Assembly (NCBI RefSeq): GCF_030811715.1
Contig: NZ_JAUSRH010000005.1
Location: 186,001-250,000, forward strand
Length of the DNA: 64,000 nucleotides
DNA from: Sinomonas atrocyanea
GTDB taxonomy: Bacteria; Actinomycetota; Actinomycetes; Actinomycetales; Micrococcaceae
Direction of reading: 5' to 3'
The notes beneath the pieces are model-generated. The model did no database searches, was not told where the DNA came from, and worked only from the letters and a program-made list of their open reading frames with translations. The position numbers and the translations under genes are program-made. Below are positions 1 through 8,262 of this stretch, one piece after another. How positions within the stretch are numbered: the stretch's first letter is position 1; every line of letters starts with the position of its first letter.

Positions 1-151
1 CATGGGGCTCACCATCGGGGAGCTGTGGGACCTGGACTCCCTCGCGCAGGACTGCGCCGCCGACGGTGTCTGGGAGTTCCTGCTCGTCGCGGCGCCGCTC
101 AAGGTCACCGGCGCCGTGGGAGCGCCCGTCAACCCGATTGCCATGAAGTAA
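1..151 (+). CDS. Cyclase family protein, C-terminal fragment
   Basis: This is the last 49 codons of a gene that begins before the window; the frame is set by the codon at position 2 and ends at TAA 149-151. The tail reads GVWEFLLVAAPLKVTGAVG followed by APVNPIA, which is typical of the C-terminus of the metal-dependent cyclase / kynurenine formamidase-like family, whose members hydrolyse amides or lactones. The next gene starts 15 bases downstream on the same strand, so it is probably the upstream member of the catabolic operon that runs to 4224. The substrate cannot be told from this fragment. Confidence 0.7.
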   Translation, partial: MGLTIGELWDLDSLAQDCAADGVWEFLLVAAPLKVTGAVGAPVNPIAMK

Positions 152-166
152 GTGAAGGAGCCCGTC

Positions 167-1309
167 ATGCCCGCTGTCTCGCACGTCGGCGTCGTGGGCG
201 CCGGCTTCGCCGGCGCCGCCGCCGCCATCCTCCTCGCCGAGGGCGGCGTCGAGGTCGATCTCTTCGACGCCAAGCCCGAGGTGAGCGCCCTCGGTTCCGG
301 GATCACCATCCAGGGCAACGCCTGCCGCATCCTCGACCAGCTCGGGGTCTGGGAACAGGTGCAGGAGAATTCCTACCCGTTCGACATCCTCGGCCTCCGC
401 GCCCCGGACCCGGAAGGATCGGTCATCGCCGTCATCCCCGACGCCAAGATGGGCGGCGAAGACTACCCCGCGACGATCGGCATGTACCGGCCCGACCTTG
501 CCGCCATCCTCGTCGAGCGGGCAGAGAAGGCCGGCGTCCGGCTGCACTGGGGCGCCAAGGTCGACAGCCTGCGGCAGGACGAGACCGGCGTTGACCTCGA
601 ATGGATCGAGGGCGCCACCCGGCGGACCGGGCGCTTCGACCTCGTCATCGGCGCCGACGGACTCCACTCCGCGGTGCGTGAGCTGATCGGGATCGACGCG
701 CGCCCGCAGCAGAACGGCATGGGGATCTGGCGCGCGTTCGTGCCGCGCCCCGAGCAGGTCACCCACACCGACCTCGTCTACGGCGGCCCCTGCTACATCG
801 CCGGCTACTGCCCGACCGGTCCCGACCGGATGTACGCCTACCTCGTCGAGGAGGCCCAGGACCGCACCGTCCTGAGCCCCGAGGAGCAGCTCGCCACGAT
901 GCGGACCCTCGCGGCCGGCTACCACGGCCCATGGGACGAGGTCCGTGCATCGCTCGGCGCCGACTCCCGCATCAACTACACCTGGTTCACGCGCCACCTC
1001 ATCGACGGCCCCTGGAACCGAGGGCGCGTCGTCGTCATCGGGGACGCAGCCCACAGCTGCCCACCCACGATGGCGCAGGGCGCGGCGATGTCCCTCGAGG
1101 ATGCCGTGGTGCTCGCCGAGATCCTGCTCGCCTCCGAGGGGCTGGACTCCTCGGTCTGGGCGGAGTTCCAGGACCGCCGCCTTCCCCGCCTGCGGGAGGT
1201 GGTCGACGCATCCTCGCAGCTCGCCGACTGGCTCATCGCCCACGAGCGGGACGCCGACGTGCCCGGCCTCATGCGGCGCGTGGCCATGACCGTGAGCCAG
1301 CCGGCATGA
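167..1309 (+). CDS. FAD-dependent aromatic-ring monooxygenase
   Basis: This is a group A flavoprotein monooxygenase (PHBH / salicylate hydroxylase family) that would hydroxylate an aromatic ring using NAD(P)H and O2 in the cytoplasm. The 380-residue protein has the N-terminal dinucleotide fold GVVGAGFAG (residues 8-16), the middle GADG motif (about 162) and the flavin-ribityl GDAAHSCPPTMAQGA motif (about 292), all in the usual order and at normal length. I chose ATG 167 because GAAGGAG lies six bases upstream; a GTG at 152 would add five residues but has no spacing for that site. Its stop overlaps the next start (ATGA), so it is co-translated with the amidohydrolase. The substrate is unknown; the neighbours suggest an aromatic or heterocyclic acid. 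Confidence 0.85.
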   Translation: MPAVSHVGVVGAGFAGAAAAILLAEGGVEVDLFDAKPEVSALGSGITIQGNACRILDQLGVWEQVQENSYPFDILGLRAPDPEGSVIAVIPDAKMGGEDYPATIGMYRPDLAAILVERAEKAGVRLHWGAKVDSLRQDETGVDLEWIEGATRRTGRFDLVIGADGLHSAVRELIGIDARPQQNGMGIWRAFVPRPEQVTHTDLVYGGPCYIAGYCPTGPDRMYAYLVEEAQDRTVLSPEEQLATMRTLAAGYHGPWDEVRASLGADSRINYTWFTRHLIDGPWNRGRVVVIGDAAHSCPPTMAQGAAMSLEDAVVLAEILLASEGLDSSVWAEFQDRRLPRLREVVDASSQLADWLIAHERDADVPGLMRRVAMTVSQPA

Positions 1310-2346
1310 GCGCCGGCATCGGTGCGGGACAGCGGCCCGTGGTCGACGTGCACGCCCACGTCCTCCTGCCCGCGCTCCAGGCCTCCGCGCAGCAGTCCGA
1401 TCCGGAGGGCTTCGCGGCCGCTGCAGACCTCGACCTGAAACGCCAGGGCCCCGAGTCGGCGGCGGCCTCGGGACGGATGATCGGCGAGCGCTTCGAGCGC
1501 CTCACAGTCCTCGGCCGGCGGCTCGCGGACATGGACCTGGCCGGAGTCGACGTCCAGGTCGTCTCACCGTCGCCCTCGCACTTCTACCCGTGGGCAGGCC
1601 GCGACCTCGCGGATCGGAATGCCCGAGCGGCGAACCGCGCCGTCGCCGCCCTCGTCGCCGAGGCCCCCGATCGCCTCGTAGGGCTCGGGATCGTCGCCCA
1701 GCAGCACCCGAATCTCTGCCCGGACCTCCTCGACGACGCACTCGGCATGGGGCTGGTCGGGGTCGAGATCTCCTCGTTCGCGCAGGACGTGGAGCTGAGC
1801 GATCCCCGGCTCGACGCCTTCTGGTCCCGGGCGGAGGAGACGCAGGCGCTGCTCTTCCTGCACCCCTTCGGCTGCAGCCTCGATGAGCGCCTGGACCGCT
1901 TCTACCTGTCGAACACTGTGGGGCAGCCGGCAGAGAACGCCGTCGCGCTCTCGCACCTCATCTTCGGCGGGGTCCTCGACCGCCACCCCGGCCTGCGCAT
2001 CGTGGCTGCTCACGGGGGCGGCTACCTGCCCACCGTGATAGGGCGCAGCGACCATGCCTGGCACACCCGGCCCGACTCGCACTCGTGCGCGGAGCCGCCG
2101 TCGTCCTACCTGCGGCGGATCTGGTTCGACTCGCTCACCCATTCGCCCCGTCAGCTCGCCGCCCTGGTCGAGGCCGCTGGGCCGTCCCAGGTGCTCCTGG
2201 GATCCGACTACCCCTTCGACATGGGGGCTGAGGATCCCGTCGCCGCCGTGCTCGCCGCCGGCCTGGACGACCGCGAGGCCGACGCCCTCCTTCGGGGCAA
2301 CGCCGCGACACTGCTGGCCGGCATCCTCGAAAGGAACCCGTCGTGA
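1306..2346 (+). CDS. ACMSD-like amidohydrolase (probable decarboxylase)
   Basis: The 346-residue protein belongs to the amidohydrolase_2 family, which includes 2-amino-3-carboxymuconate semialdehyde decarboxylase, gamma-resorcylate decarboxylase and related TIM-barrel enzymes. Visible metal-site motifs are VDVHAH (His16 and His18), AHGGG (His about 236) and GSDYPFD (Asp about 301), the standard ACMSD set. It overlaps the monooxygenase by four bases and the next gene by four bases. A cofactor-free decarboxylation of a ring acid or ring-cleavage product fits beside a monooxygenase and an FAH-family hydrolase, but the exact substrate is inference. Confidence 0.8.
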   Translation: MSAGIGAGQRPVVDVHAHVLLPALQASAQQSDPEGFAAAADLDLKRQGPESAAASGRMIGERFERLTVLGRRLADMDLAGVDVQVVSPSPSHFYPWAGRDLADRNARAANRAVAALVAEAPDRLVGLGIVAQQHPNLCPDLLDDALGMGLVGVEISSFAQDVELSDPRLDAFWSRAEETQALLFLHPFGCSLDERLDRFYLSNTVGQPAENAVALSHLIFGGVLDRHPGLRIVAAHGGGYLPTVIGRSDHAWHTRPDSHSCAEPPSSYLRRIWFDSLTHSPRQLAALVEAAGPSQVLLGSDYPFDMGAEDPVAAVLAAGLDDREADALLRGNAATLLAGILERNPS

Positions 2347-3323
2347 AGCTCGCACGCTGGCAGTACTCCGACCAGGTGGAGGAAGGCCTCGTCATCGACG
2401 ACCGCGCCGTCCCCTTCACCGACGGCGTGGGGATCCAGGACCTGCTCGACTGGGGGCTGGCGCGCGCGCTCGAGTACGGCCGCGGCGCGGCGGGCGGAGC
2501 GGGCCGCCCGCTGGCGGACGTCGTGCTCCTGACCCCGCTCCGGCCCCCCGCGATCCGCGACTTCGTGGCCTTCGAGGAGCATGTCGAGGGTGTCGTGCGG
2601 AGCGTTGACTCCTCGAACGGGGTAGTGCCGCAGTGGTACGAGGCTCCCACGTTCTACTTCACCAATCCCCACACGCTCCTCGCCACCGGCCAGACGCTGG
2701 TTCCGCCCGCGAGCGAGCGCCTCGACTTCGAGCTGGAGGTGGCCGCCGTCGTCGGCGGTGTCCCCGGGAGCGACGGCCGCAGCCTCACCCCCGAGGAAGC
2801 CCAGCAGCACATCTTCGGCTATGCGGTGTTCAATGACTGGTCCGCGCGCGACCTCCAGTCCCGCGAGATGCAGGTCCGGCTCGGGCCGTGCAAGGGCAAG
2901 GACTTCGCCTCGACGCTCGGGCCGTGGATCACGACGGCGGACGAGGTCGCGGACCGCCTCGACGCGGACGGCTTCCTCGACCTGGCCATGGCGGTCTCGG
3001 TCAACGGGCGCGAGATCGGTCGGGACACACTGGCCAACATGGGCTGGCCGTTCCGCGACCTGCTCGCGTACGCGTCCCGCGACTCCCGCATCGTCCCGGG
3101 GGACCTCCTCGGGTCCGGGACCGCAGGTTCCGGGTGCCTCGCCGAGCTGTGGGGCCGCGCCGGCGAGCTCACCCCTCCCCCGCTGCGACCCGGCGACGAG
3201 GTGACCCTGACGGTCGAGGGCCTCGGGACGGTCACCAACATCGTCGGCCAGCCGCTCCCCTCCCCCGCAATCCCCCGGGCCCGGCAGCGGCCCGGCTCGA
3301 AGGCGGTGAAGGAGCATGCCTGA
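2343..3323 (+). CDS. Fumarylacetoacetate hydrolase family protein
   Basis: The 326-residue protein has the FAH fold C-terminal region: an acidic metal-binding segment LDFELEVAAVVGG near residue 126, NDWSARDLQ near 165 and a C-terminal GSGTAGSGCLAELWG loop followed by a GDEVTLTVEGLG strand. Members hydrolyse C-C bonds of acylpyruvates or hydrate/decarboxylate oxo-dienoates in the lower part of aromatic pathways. The GTG start overlaps the preceding TGA as GTGA, and the end overlaps the next start by eight bases, so translation is coupled through the operon. It would act after ring opening; which of the FAH activities it has cannot be read from sequence. Confidence 0.85.
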   Translation: MKLARWQYSDQVEEGLVIDDRAVPFTDGVGIQDLLDWGLARALEYGRGAAGGAGRPLADVVLLTPLRPPAIRDFVAFEEHVEGVVRSVDSSNGVVPQWYEAPTFYFTNPHTLLATGQTLVPPASERLDFELEVAAVVGGVPGSDGRSLTPEEAQQHIFGYAVFNDWSARDLQSREMQVRLGPCKGKDFASTLGPWITTADEVADRLDADGFLDLAMAVSVNGREIGRDTLANMGWPFRDLLAYASRDSRIVPGDLLGSGTAGSGCLAELWGRAGELTPPPLRPGDEVTLTVEGLGTVTNIVGQPLPSPAIPRARQRPGSKAVKEHA

Positions 3324-4224
3324 CATCGACGACCTCCGCCGGATGTCGGTCGCCGAGATGATCGGCTGGCTCACGGCCAACGGCGAGCCCGACGATCCGC
3401 GCACGGACATCGACACGGCCTCGCTGGTGCGCCGGTTCCCGCGGCTCGCCGGCGTGCAGATCACCGACAGGAGCGTCCCGGGACCGCGGGGAGACCTGCC
3501 CACCCGCATCTACAGCGACCCCGCGAGCACGCCCACCGGATTCGGACTCGTCTGGTTCCACGGCGGCGGGTTCGTGGGCGGCACCCTCGATATGCCCGAA
3601 TCGCACTGGGTCTCGATGGAGCTGGCCGCGCGGGGGATCCCCGTCGTGGCAGCGGACTACACGAAGTGCCTAGGCGGCGTGCACTACCCGGCGCCCTCCG
3701 ACGACGCCCTGGCCGTGTTCGCCGACGTCCGCCAGAAGAGCATGGAGCTCCTCGGCGTTCCACCGCAGCGGCTCCTGCTCGGCGGCGCGAGCGCCGGCAG
3801 CGCGCTTGCCGCCGGTGCCGTCGAACGGCGCCGCAGGGCGGGCAACGATGTACCGGCCGGCCTCCTCCTCGTCTATCCCGCGCTGCACCCCTCCTCCACT
3901 CATCCCGGGCAGGAACCGGATGCGGCGGCTCCGCATGGCCAGCTCGCGCTCAACTTCGCAGGCTCGGCGGAAGCCCTCGCAGATCCCTGCGTCTTCCCGG
4001 GCCTCGGCGACGGCTACGGCTGCCCGCCGACGCTCGTCGTCGTGTGCGAGGAAGACGATCTGCGCCCCTCCGGCGAGGCATTCGCCGAAACGCTCCGCAC
4101 CGCCAACGTCGCCGTCGAGCTGTACCTGGAGAGGGACGCGCACCACGGGCACATCGATCGGCCCGAACTGCCCGAAGCCCACCGGACTCTCGACCGGGTC
4201 ACCGAGTGGGTCGGGCGCCTCTGA
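3316..4224 (+). CDS. Alpha/beta hydrolase (hormone-sensitive lipase family)
   Basis: The 302-residue protein has the HSL-family oxyanion motif HGGGF (about residue 82), the nucleophile elbow GASAG (about 157-161), an acid in the EEDDLRPSGE segment (about 244) and a catalytic His in the DAHHGH segment (about 275). It is a soluble carboxylesterase with no signal peptide. It is the last gene of the operon and ends 40 bases from the convergent LysR gene. In this context it may hydrolyse an ester or enol-lactone of the aromatic substrate, which is inference. Confidence 0.85.
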   Translation: MPDIDDLRRMSVAEMIGWLTANGEPDDPRTDIDTASLVRRFPRLAGVQITDRSVPGPRGDLPTRIYSDPASTPTGFGLVWFHGGGFVGGTLDMPESHWVSMELAARGIPVVAADYTKCLGGVHYPAPSDDALAVFADVRQKSMELLGVPPQRLLLGGASAGSALAAGAVERRRRAGNDVPAGLLLVYPALHPSSTHPGQEPDAAAPHGQLALNFAGSAEALADPCVFPGLGDGYGCPPTLVVVCEEDDLRPSGEAFAETLRTANVAVELYLERDAHHGHIDRPELPEAHRTLDRVTEWVGRL

Positions 4225-4264
4225 TTCCTCCGCCCCCGGTCTCACTCGGGAGCAGCTCCGTCGG

Positions 4265-5182
4265 TCAGGACGCCGCGGCCTCGTCCGCGACGTTCCCATG
4301 CAGGCGGAACTGCTCCCGCATCCAGTGGTGGCCCGGATCCTCGTCGTGGGCCGGGTGCCACCAGAGGGCGTCCCGGAGCGGCACGATGTCGAAGGGCGGC
4401 TCGATGAGCCGCAGATCGCCGAGCGCCGTCACCCTGTCGGCGAGCGCTGCCTGGATGAACCCGATGCGCTCGGTGCCGGCGATGAAATAGGGCAGCGCGA
4501 GGAAACCCTCCACCACGACGTCGACGTGGGGATCGATCCCGGACATCTGCAGCTGGCGGGCGGCCGGCGTGAAGGCGCTGCGGCTCTGGTAGGTGAACAC
4601 CCAGGGCAGCTCGCGCAGATTCGCGATGGTCAGCTGCTCCCCGACTGCCTCGTTGTCCTTGGCGACTACGCAGAGCCAGTTGTCCTCGAACACGTCGATG
4701 CCGGACAGTCCTGAGGTGAAGCCGTGCGGCAGCAGGATGCCGTCGACCGTCCGCAGGGTGTCCAGGCGATCCTCGACGATGGCGGGCGTGTGCTGCATGA
4801 ACCGGAACCGCACCGACGGAGCGATCTCGCGGACCGCCGTGGAGACCCGGCTCCCGATGGCAGCGAAGGCGTAGTCCGAGCCGTAGATCTGGAACTCGCG
4901 CGTGGACGTCGACGGGTCGAAGACGGCCTCGCTCGCGAAGACCTTCCTGGCGGCGTCCAGCGCGTTCGCGGTGGGGTCGGCCAGGCGCGCTGCCAGCGGA
5001 GTGAGGCGGTAGGAGTTCCCGTCCCGGACCAGGAGCTGGTCGTTGAAGTGGCGCCGCAGCCGGGCGAGCGACGCGCTGAGAGCTGGCTGCGTGAGGCCCA
5101 GCTTCGCCGCGGCCTTCGTGACGCTCTTCTCGGACAGCAGGGCATCGAGGGCGACGAGGAGGTTCATCTCGGGGCGGAGCAT
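4265..5182 (-). CDS. LysR family transcriptional regulator
   Basis: The protein shows the N-terminal winged helix of LysR regulators (MNLLVALDALLSEKSVTKAA, then LGLTQPALSASLARLRRHF) and a C-terminal periplasmic-binding-like effector domain. It resembles the NodD/NahR-like subgroup that responds to small aromatic inducers. The open frame extends upstream to 5242; I prefer the Met at 5182, just before the conserved RPEMNLL start, with GGAAGG 12 bases upstream; Met at 5194 is an alternative. The gene is convergent with the 167-4224 operon and lies downstream of the dehydroshikimate dehydratase gene. It may control either neighbour; the operon promoter is outside the window. Confidence 0.8.
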   Translation of the reverse strand: MLRPEMNLLVALDALLSEKSVTKAAAKLGLTQPALSASLARLRRHFNDQLLVRDGNSYRLTPLAARLADPTANALDAARKVFASEAVFDPSTSTREFQIYGSDYAFAAIGSRVSTAVREIAPSVRFRFMQHTPAIVEDRLDTLRTVDGILLPHGFTSGLSGIDVFEDNWLCVVAKDNEAVGEQLTIANLRELPWVFTYQSRSAFTPAARQLQMSGIDPHVDVVVEGFLALPYFIAGTERIGFIQAALADRVTALGDLRLIEPPFDIVPLRDALWWHPAHDEDPGHHWMREQFRLHGNVADEAAAS

Positions 5183-5221
5183 CGATCCCATCATCCTTCC
5201 GAGTATCGGCATCGTTAGATA

Positions 5222-5234
5222 TAAGCCGACTCTA
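5222..5234. promoter_or_regulatory. Candidate LysR T-N11-A box
   Basis: TAAGCCGACTCTA fits the T-N11-A LysR-family consensus and sits about 40 bases upstream of the preferred LysR start, where an autoregulatory site would be expected. The motif is short and could be chance. Confidence 0.25.
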
Positions 5235-5281
5235 TACTTCAACCCCCACTCCGGGAAGGGCAGGCCCTCGGACCATCGGCC

Positions 5282-7327
5282 TCAGCCGCCGGGCCGGGCC
5301 CCGTGCCGCACGGCGTGCTGCACCGCGTGGCGCACGGGCGCGTTGGGCGCGCCGAAGCCGTCGTACCCGCCGAGCCGCTGCACCACCTCGAAGAACACGC
5401 TGCCCACGCTCGCGGTGTAGAAGTGCAGGAACGCGCCCTGGGCGTCGCGGTCGTACAGCAGGTCCAGCCCGCGCAGCGTCGCGAGGAAGCCGGGCTCGAG
5501 GTCGTACCGGGCGTCGAGGTCCTCGTAGTAGTTCTCGGGGATCGGCAGGAATGGCAGCCCCCTGCCGCGGCACGCCCGGGCGTGGGCCACGAGGTCGTCC
5601 ACCTCGATCGCCACATGCTCCTGGAAGGTGTCCGTCCGAGCGCCCTTGACCGAGTCCGACTGGATCCACGGCGCCAGGTTCAGCGCGAGCCGCACGTCCC
5701 GCCGCCCCAGCCCGCCCTCGGGCCTAGCCGTCTGCATGACCTGCGAGCGCACGAGCCCCGTGGGGCTCGAGACGTCCTGCGACGCCTCCGGGGTGAGCGC
5801 GAGCACCGACGAGTAGAACAGCACCGCCTCGTCGAAGTGCTGCCACGGCTGGGCGAGGTTGATGTGGTCGATGCGCGCGGTGCCGGAGCCGGCGGAAGGC
5901 GATCCGGCGGATGGCGATCCGGCGGATGGCGATCCGACGGACGACGGCGACCGCTCGCCGTCGTCTGTCCCCTCGCCTCCCGCGGGGGCGCCGGCCTGGT
6001 CCTCGCCGAACTCCGCCACCCAGCGGGTGTCCTCGCACAGGAAGACCTCGGTGCCGTCGGGGGCGTTGACGGCCTGGAGGATCTCCTCGTTGGCCTGCGA
6101 GGGCCGGGGCACGGGGACGGCCCTGAGCTGCACGGCGCGGGCGGCCGCGGCGACGCCGTCCTCGACGTCGAAGCCGAGCGCGGAGATGGCCGGCTCGAGC
6201 CCGCGGGCCTGCTGCCGGTTGAGCACGATCCGGGCGTCGCCGAGGGTCCACAGCGAGACGGGCTTGGTGCGGTGCTCGCCGCGGGAGGCGAAGCCGAGCT
6301 GGGCGAGGAGCCGCTCGAGCTCGGCGGTGCGTGGGGCGCCGTCGGCCGAGATGACCTCGGCGAAGTTGATGCCGGTGGGCGGGGCGACCTGCGGGAGCGT
6401 GGTGAGCGGCATGGCATAGGCGCGGGAGGCCCGGGCCAGCTCTGCCGGCGAGGGGCCCTCCGCGGAACCAGCGGCGCCGTGCCCCCCGGCCTCGACCGCG
6501 AGGTGCCGCGCGGTGCGCTCCTCGAGCCAGATGAGCGAGCGCATCGCATCCACGGCGGTGCGCTCCACGTCGGCCTGCCGGAAGGTGTCGTTGAAGACCT
6601 CGAGGGACACCGGGCCGTTGTAGCCCGCCCGTGCTACATGCCCGAGGAACTTGGGCAGGTCGAACTGCCCCTCGCCCGGGAACACGCGGTAGTGGCGGCT
6701 CCACGAGAGCACGTCCAGCGAGAGCTTGGGGGCGTCGGCGACCTGGACGAAGAAGATCTTCTCGCCCGGGATCTTCTCGATCGACGCGGTGTCCGGGCCC
6801 CCGGAGGGAAGACGGGCGAGGATGTGGAACGTGTCGAGGCACGTGCCGAGGTTCGGGTGGCCGGCGTCGGCCACGATCCTCCACGCGTGCTCGTAGTCGT
6901 TGACGTACGTGCCCCACGCGAGCGCCTCGTACGCGACCTTCACGCCGTGGCCCGCGGCGAGTTCGGCGAGGCCGTGGAGCTGCTCGGCGCGCAGGGCGTC
7001 GTCGTCGATGCTCGCGGTGGCGACGTTCGAGCACACGAGGATGGTGTCCATCCCGAGCCGGCCCATGAGGCGGAACTTCGCCTCGGCGCGGCGCAGGTTG
7101 GCGCGGTAGAGCTCCTCGGGCACCGAGTCGAAGTCCCGGAACGGCTGGTACAGGTCCAGCCCGAGGCCGAGGTCCGCGGCGAGGGCGCGCACGTGCTCGG
7201 GGCTCAGGGGCGAGGTGACGAGGTCCGTCTCGAAGATCTCGATGCCGCCGAACCCGGCCTTCGCGGCGGCGCGCATCTTCTCCTCGAGCGTGCCGGACAG
7301 GCAGACGGTCGCGATCCCGGTGCGCAT
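5282..7327 (-). CDS. quiC: 3-dehydroshikimate dehydratase, sugar-isomerase/HPPD-like fusion
   Basis: The 681-residue protein is a fusion: an N-terminal xylose-isomerase-like TIM barrel (about residues 1-275, beginning MRTGIATVCLSGTLEEKM) and a C-terminal VOC domain of the 4-hydroxyphenylpyruvate dioxygenase type (about 310-681) with ligand motifs DHINL, QEHVAIEV and FFEVVQR (two His and one Glu). This architecture is that of QuiC1-type 3-dehydroshikimate dehydratases, which convert 3-dehydroshikimate to protocatechuate. The start overlaps the stop of the shikimate dehydrogenase gene (TGATG), so the two are co-translated. A linker of about 35 residues rich in Gly, Ser and Pro carries GSPSA repeats from a 15-base tandem repeat. 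Function rests on architecture and the adjacent dehydrogenase; a dioxygenase activity of the C-terminal half cannot be excluded. Confidence 0.8.
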   Translation of the reverse strand: MRTGIATVCLSGTLEEKMRAAAKAGFGGIEIFETDLVTSPLSPEHVRALAADLGLGLDLYQPFRDFDSVPEELYRANLRRAEAKFRLMGRLGMDTILVCSNVATASIDDDALRAEQLHGLAELAAGHGVKVAYEALAWGTYVNDYEHAWRIVADAGHPNLGTCLDTFHILARLPSGGPDTASIEKIPGEKIFFVQVADAPKLSLDVLSWSRHYRVFPGEGQFDLPKFLGHVARAGYNGPVSLEVFNDTFRQADVERTAVDAMRSLIWLEERTARHLAVEAGGHGAAGSAEGPSPAELARASRAYAMPLTTLPQVAPPTGINFAEVISADGAPRTAELERLLAQLGFASRGEHRTKPVSLWTLGDARIVLNRQQARGLEPAISALGFDVEDGVAAAARAVQLRAVPVPRPSQANEEILQAVNAPDGTEVFLCEDTRWVAEFGEDQAGAPAGGEGTDDGERSPSSVGSPSAGSPSAGSPSAGSGTARIDHINLAQPWQHFDEAVLFYSSVLALTPEASQDVSSPTGLVRSQVMQTARPEGGLGRRDVRLALNLAPWIQSDSVKGARTDTFQEHVAIEVDDLVAHARACRGRGLPFLPIPENYYEDLDARYDLEPGFLATLRGLDLLYDRDAQGAFLHFYTASVGSVFFEVVQRLGGYDGFGAPNAPVRHAVQHAVRHGARPGG
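5891..5935. repeat. Three 15-bp tandem repeats in a linker
   Basis: Three consecutive copies of GGCGGATGGCGATCC (the first has one substitution) encode the GSPSA repeats of the linker inside the dehydroshikimate dehydratase fusion. A degraded fourth unit follows. The 15-base unit keeps frame, so copy number can change linker length without breaking the gene. Confidence 0.85.
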
Positions 7328-8232
7328 CAGGCGGCCCCGGCCGCGAGGGCCCCGCGCCGGTTCTCCTCCTCGATGAGCCCGAGGAAGTGCGCGCGCATCC
7401 GCTCGGCGTCCGGCTCGAGGCCGGTGAAGATGCGGAACGCGTCCACGGCCTGGCCCACGGCCATGCGCCCGCCGTCCAGCACTCGGCAGCCGATCGCGCG
7501 GGCGTCCCGCACCAGCTGGGTCTCGATCGGCCGGTAGACGATGTCCGCGACCCAGTGGCTGGGGGTCAGGAGCGAGGTGTCGAAGGGGGTGCCCGGGTGA
7601 GCGGCCATCCCCACGGGGGTGCAGTGCACGACGCCGTCCGCCTCCGGCAGCAGCGTGGCGAGGGCCGCCGTCGTGCCTGCCGTGACGGACGCCGCGGGGA
7701 AGAGCGCGGCCAGCTCGGCGGCGCGTGCCCCGGCGCGCGCGGGGTCGAGGTCCACGATGGTGAGGTGCTCCACGCCGGCGGTGAGGAGGGCGTAGGCGAC
7801 GGCGGAGCCCGCGCCGCCGGCTCCGAGCTGGACCACGTGGCCGAGCGCGGCGTCGGGCAGGCCCGCGCGGAAGGCGGTGAGGAAGCCGGAGAAGTCGGTG
7901 TTGTGGCCCACGGTGCGCCCGTCCTCGCCGATCACCACGGTGTTGACGGCGCCGAGGCGGGCGGCGTTCTCGTCCACCTCGTCGAGGTGCCCGATGACGA
8001 GCTGCTTGCACGGATGGGTGATGTTCAGCCCGTTGTAGCCGAGGTTGCGGGCGGCGCGGACCAGCTCGCCGACGCTCTCGGGCGGGAGGCCCAGGGCGGT
8101 CAGGTCGATGGGCCGGTAGAGGTAGAGGAGCCCGTGCGCGGCCCCCTCGCGCTCGTGCATGGCGGGGGTGAGGGAGGGGGTGACGCCGTCACCGATCAGG
8201 CCGATCAGGTACGACTCGCTGGGCAGGCTCAC
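7327..8232 (-). CDS. Quinate/shikimate dehydrogenase
   Basis: The 301-residue protein has the AroE fold: N-terminal substrate domain with SLTPAMHE (SxT-type shikimate-binding motif) and NITHPCKQ (about residue 73, catalytic Lys), a nucleotide-binding GAGGAGSA loop (about 136-143), and a C-terminal GGRMAVGQ segment with a Gln. Substitution of the canonical NVTxPxK by NITHPCK and the pairing with a dehydroshikimate dehydratase point to the catabolic QsuD/YdiB class, which oxidises quinate or shikimate with NAD. GTG 8232 has AAAGGA seven bases upstream. It lies 30 bases after the IclR gene and overlaps the dehydratase, so the three likely form one operon. Confidence 0.85.
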   Translation of the reverse strand: MSLPSESYLIGLIGDGVTPSLTPAMHEREGAAHGLLYLYRPIDLTALGLPPESVGELVRAARNLGYNGLNITHPCKQLVIGHLDEVDENAARLGAVNTVVIGEDGRTVGHNTDFSGFLTAFRAGLPDAALGHVVQLGAGGAGSAVAYALLTAGVEHLTIVDLDPARAGARAAELAALFPAASVTAGTTAALATLLPEADGVVHCTPVGMAAHPGTPFDTSLLTPSHWVADIVYRPIETQLVRDARAIGCRVLDGGRMAVGQAVDAFRIFTGLEPDAERMRAHFLGLIEEENRRGALAAGAA

Positions 8233-8262
8233 GGAGAGTCCTTTCGAAGATCCGAAGGAAGG

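Noticed and set aside
5891-5950. CRISPR-like tandem repeats
   Set aside because: The 15-base units are contiguous, in frame and encode a GSPSA linker; there are no spacers and no cas genes.
5303-7537. Long plus-strand open frame antisense to the dehydroshikimate dehydratase gene
   Set aside because: Composition is Val/Gly/Arg/Glu-rich mirror coding typical of GC-rich antisense frames, with no family motifs, whereas the minus strand has clear domains.
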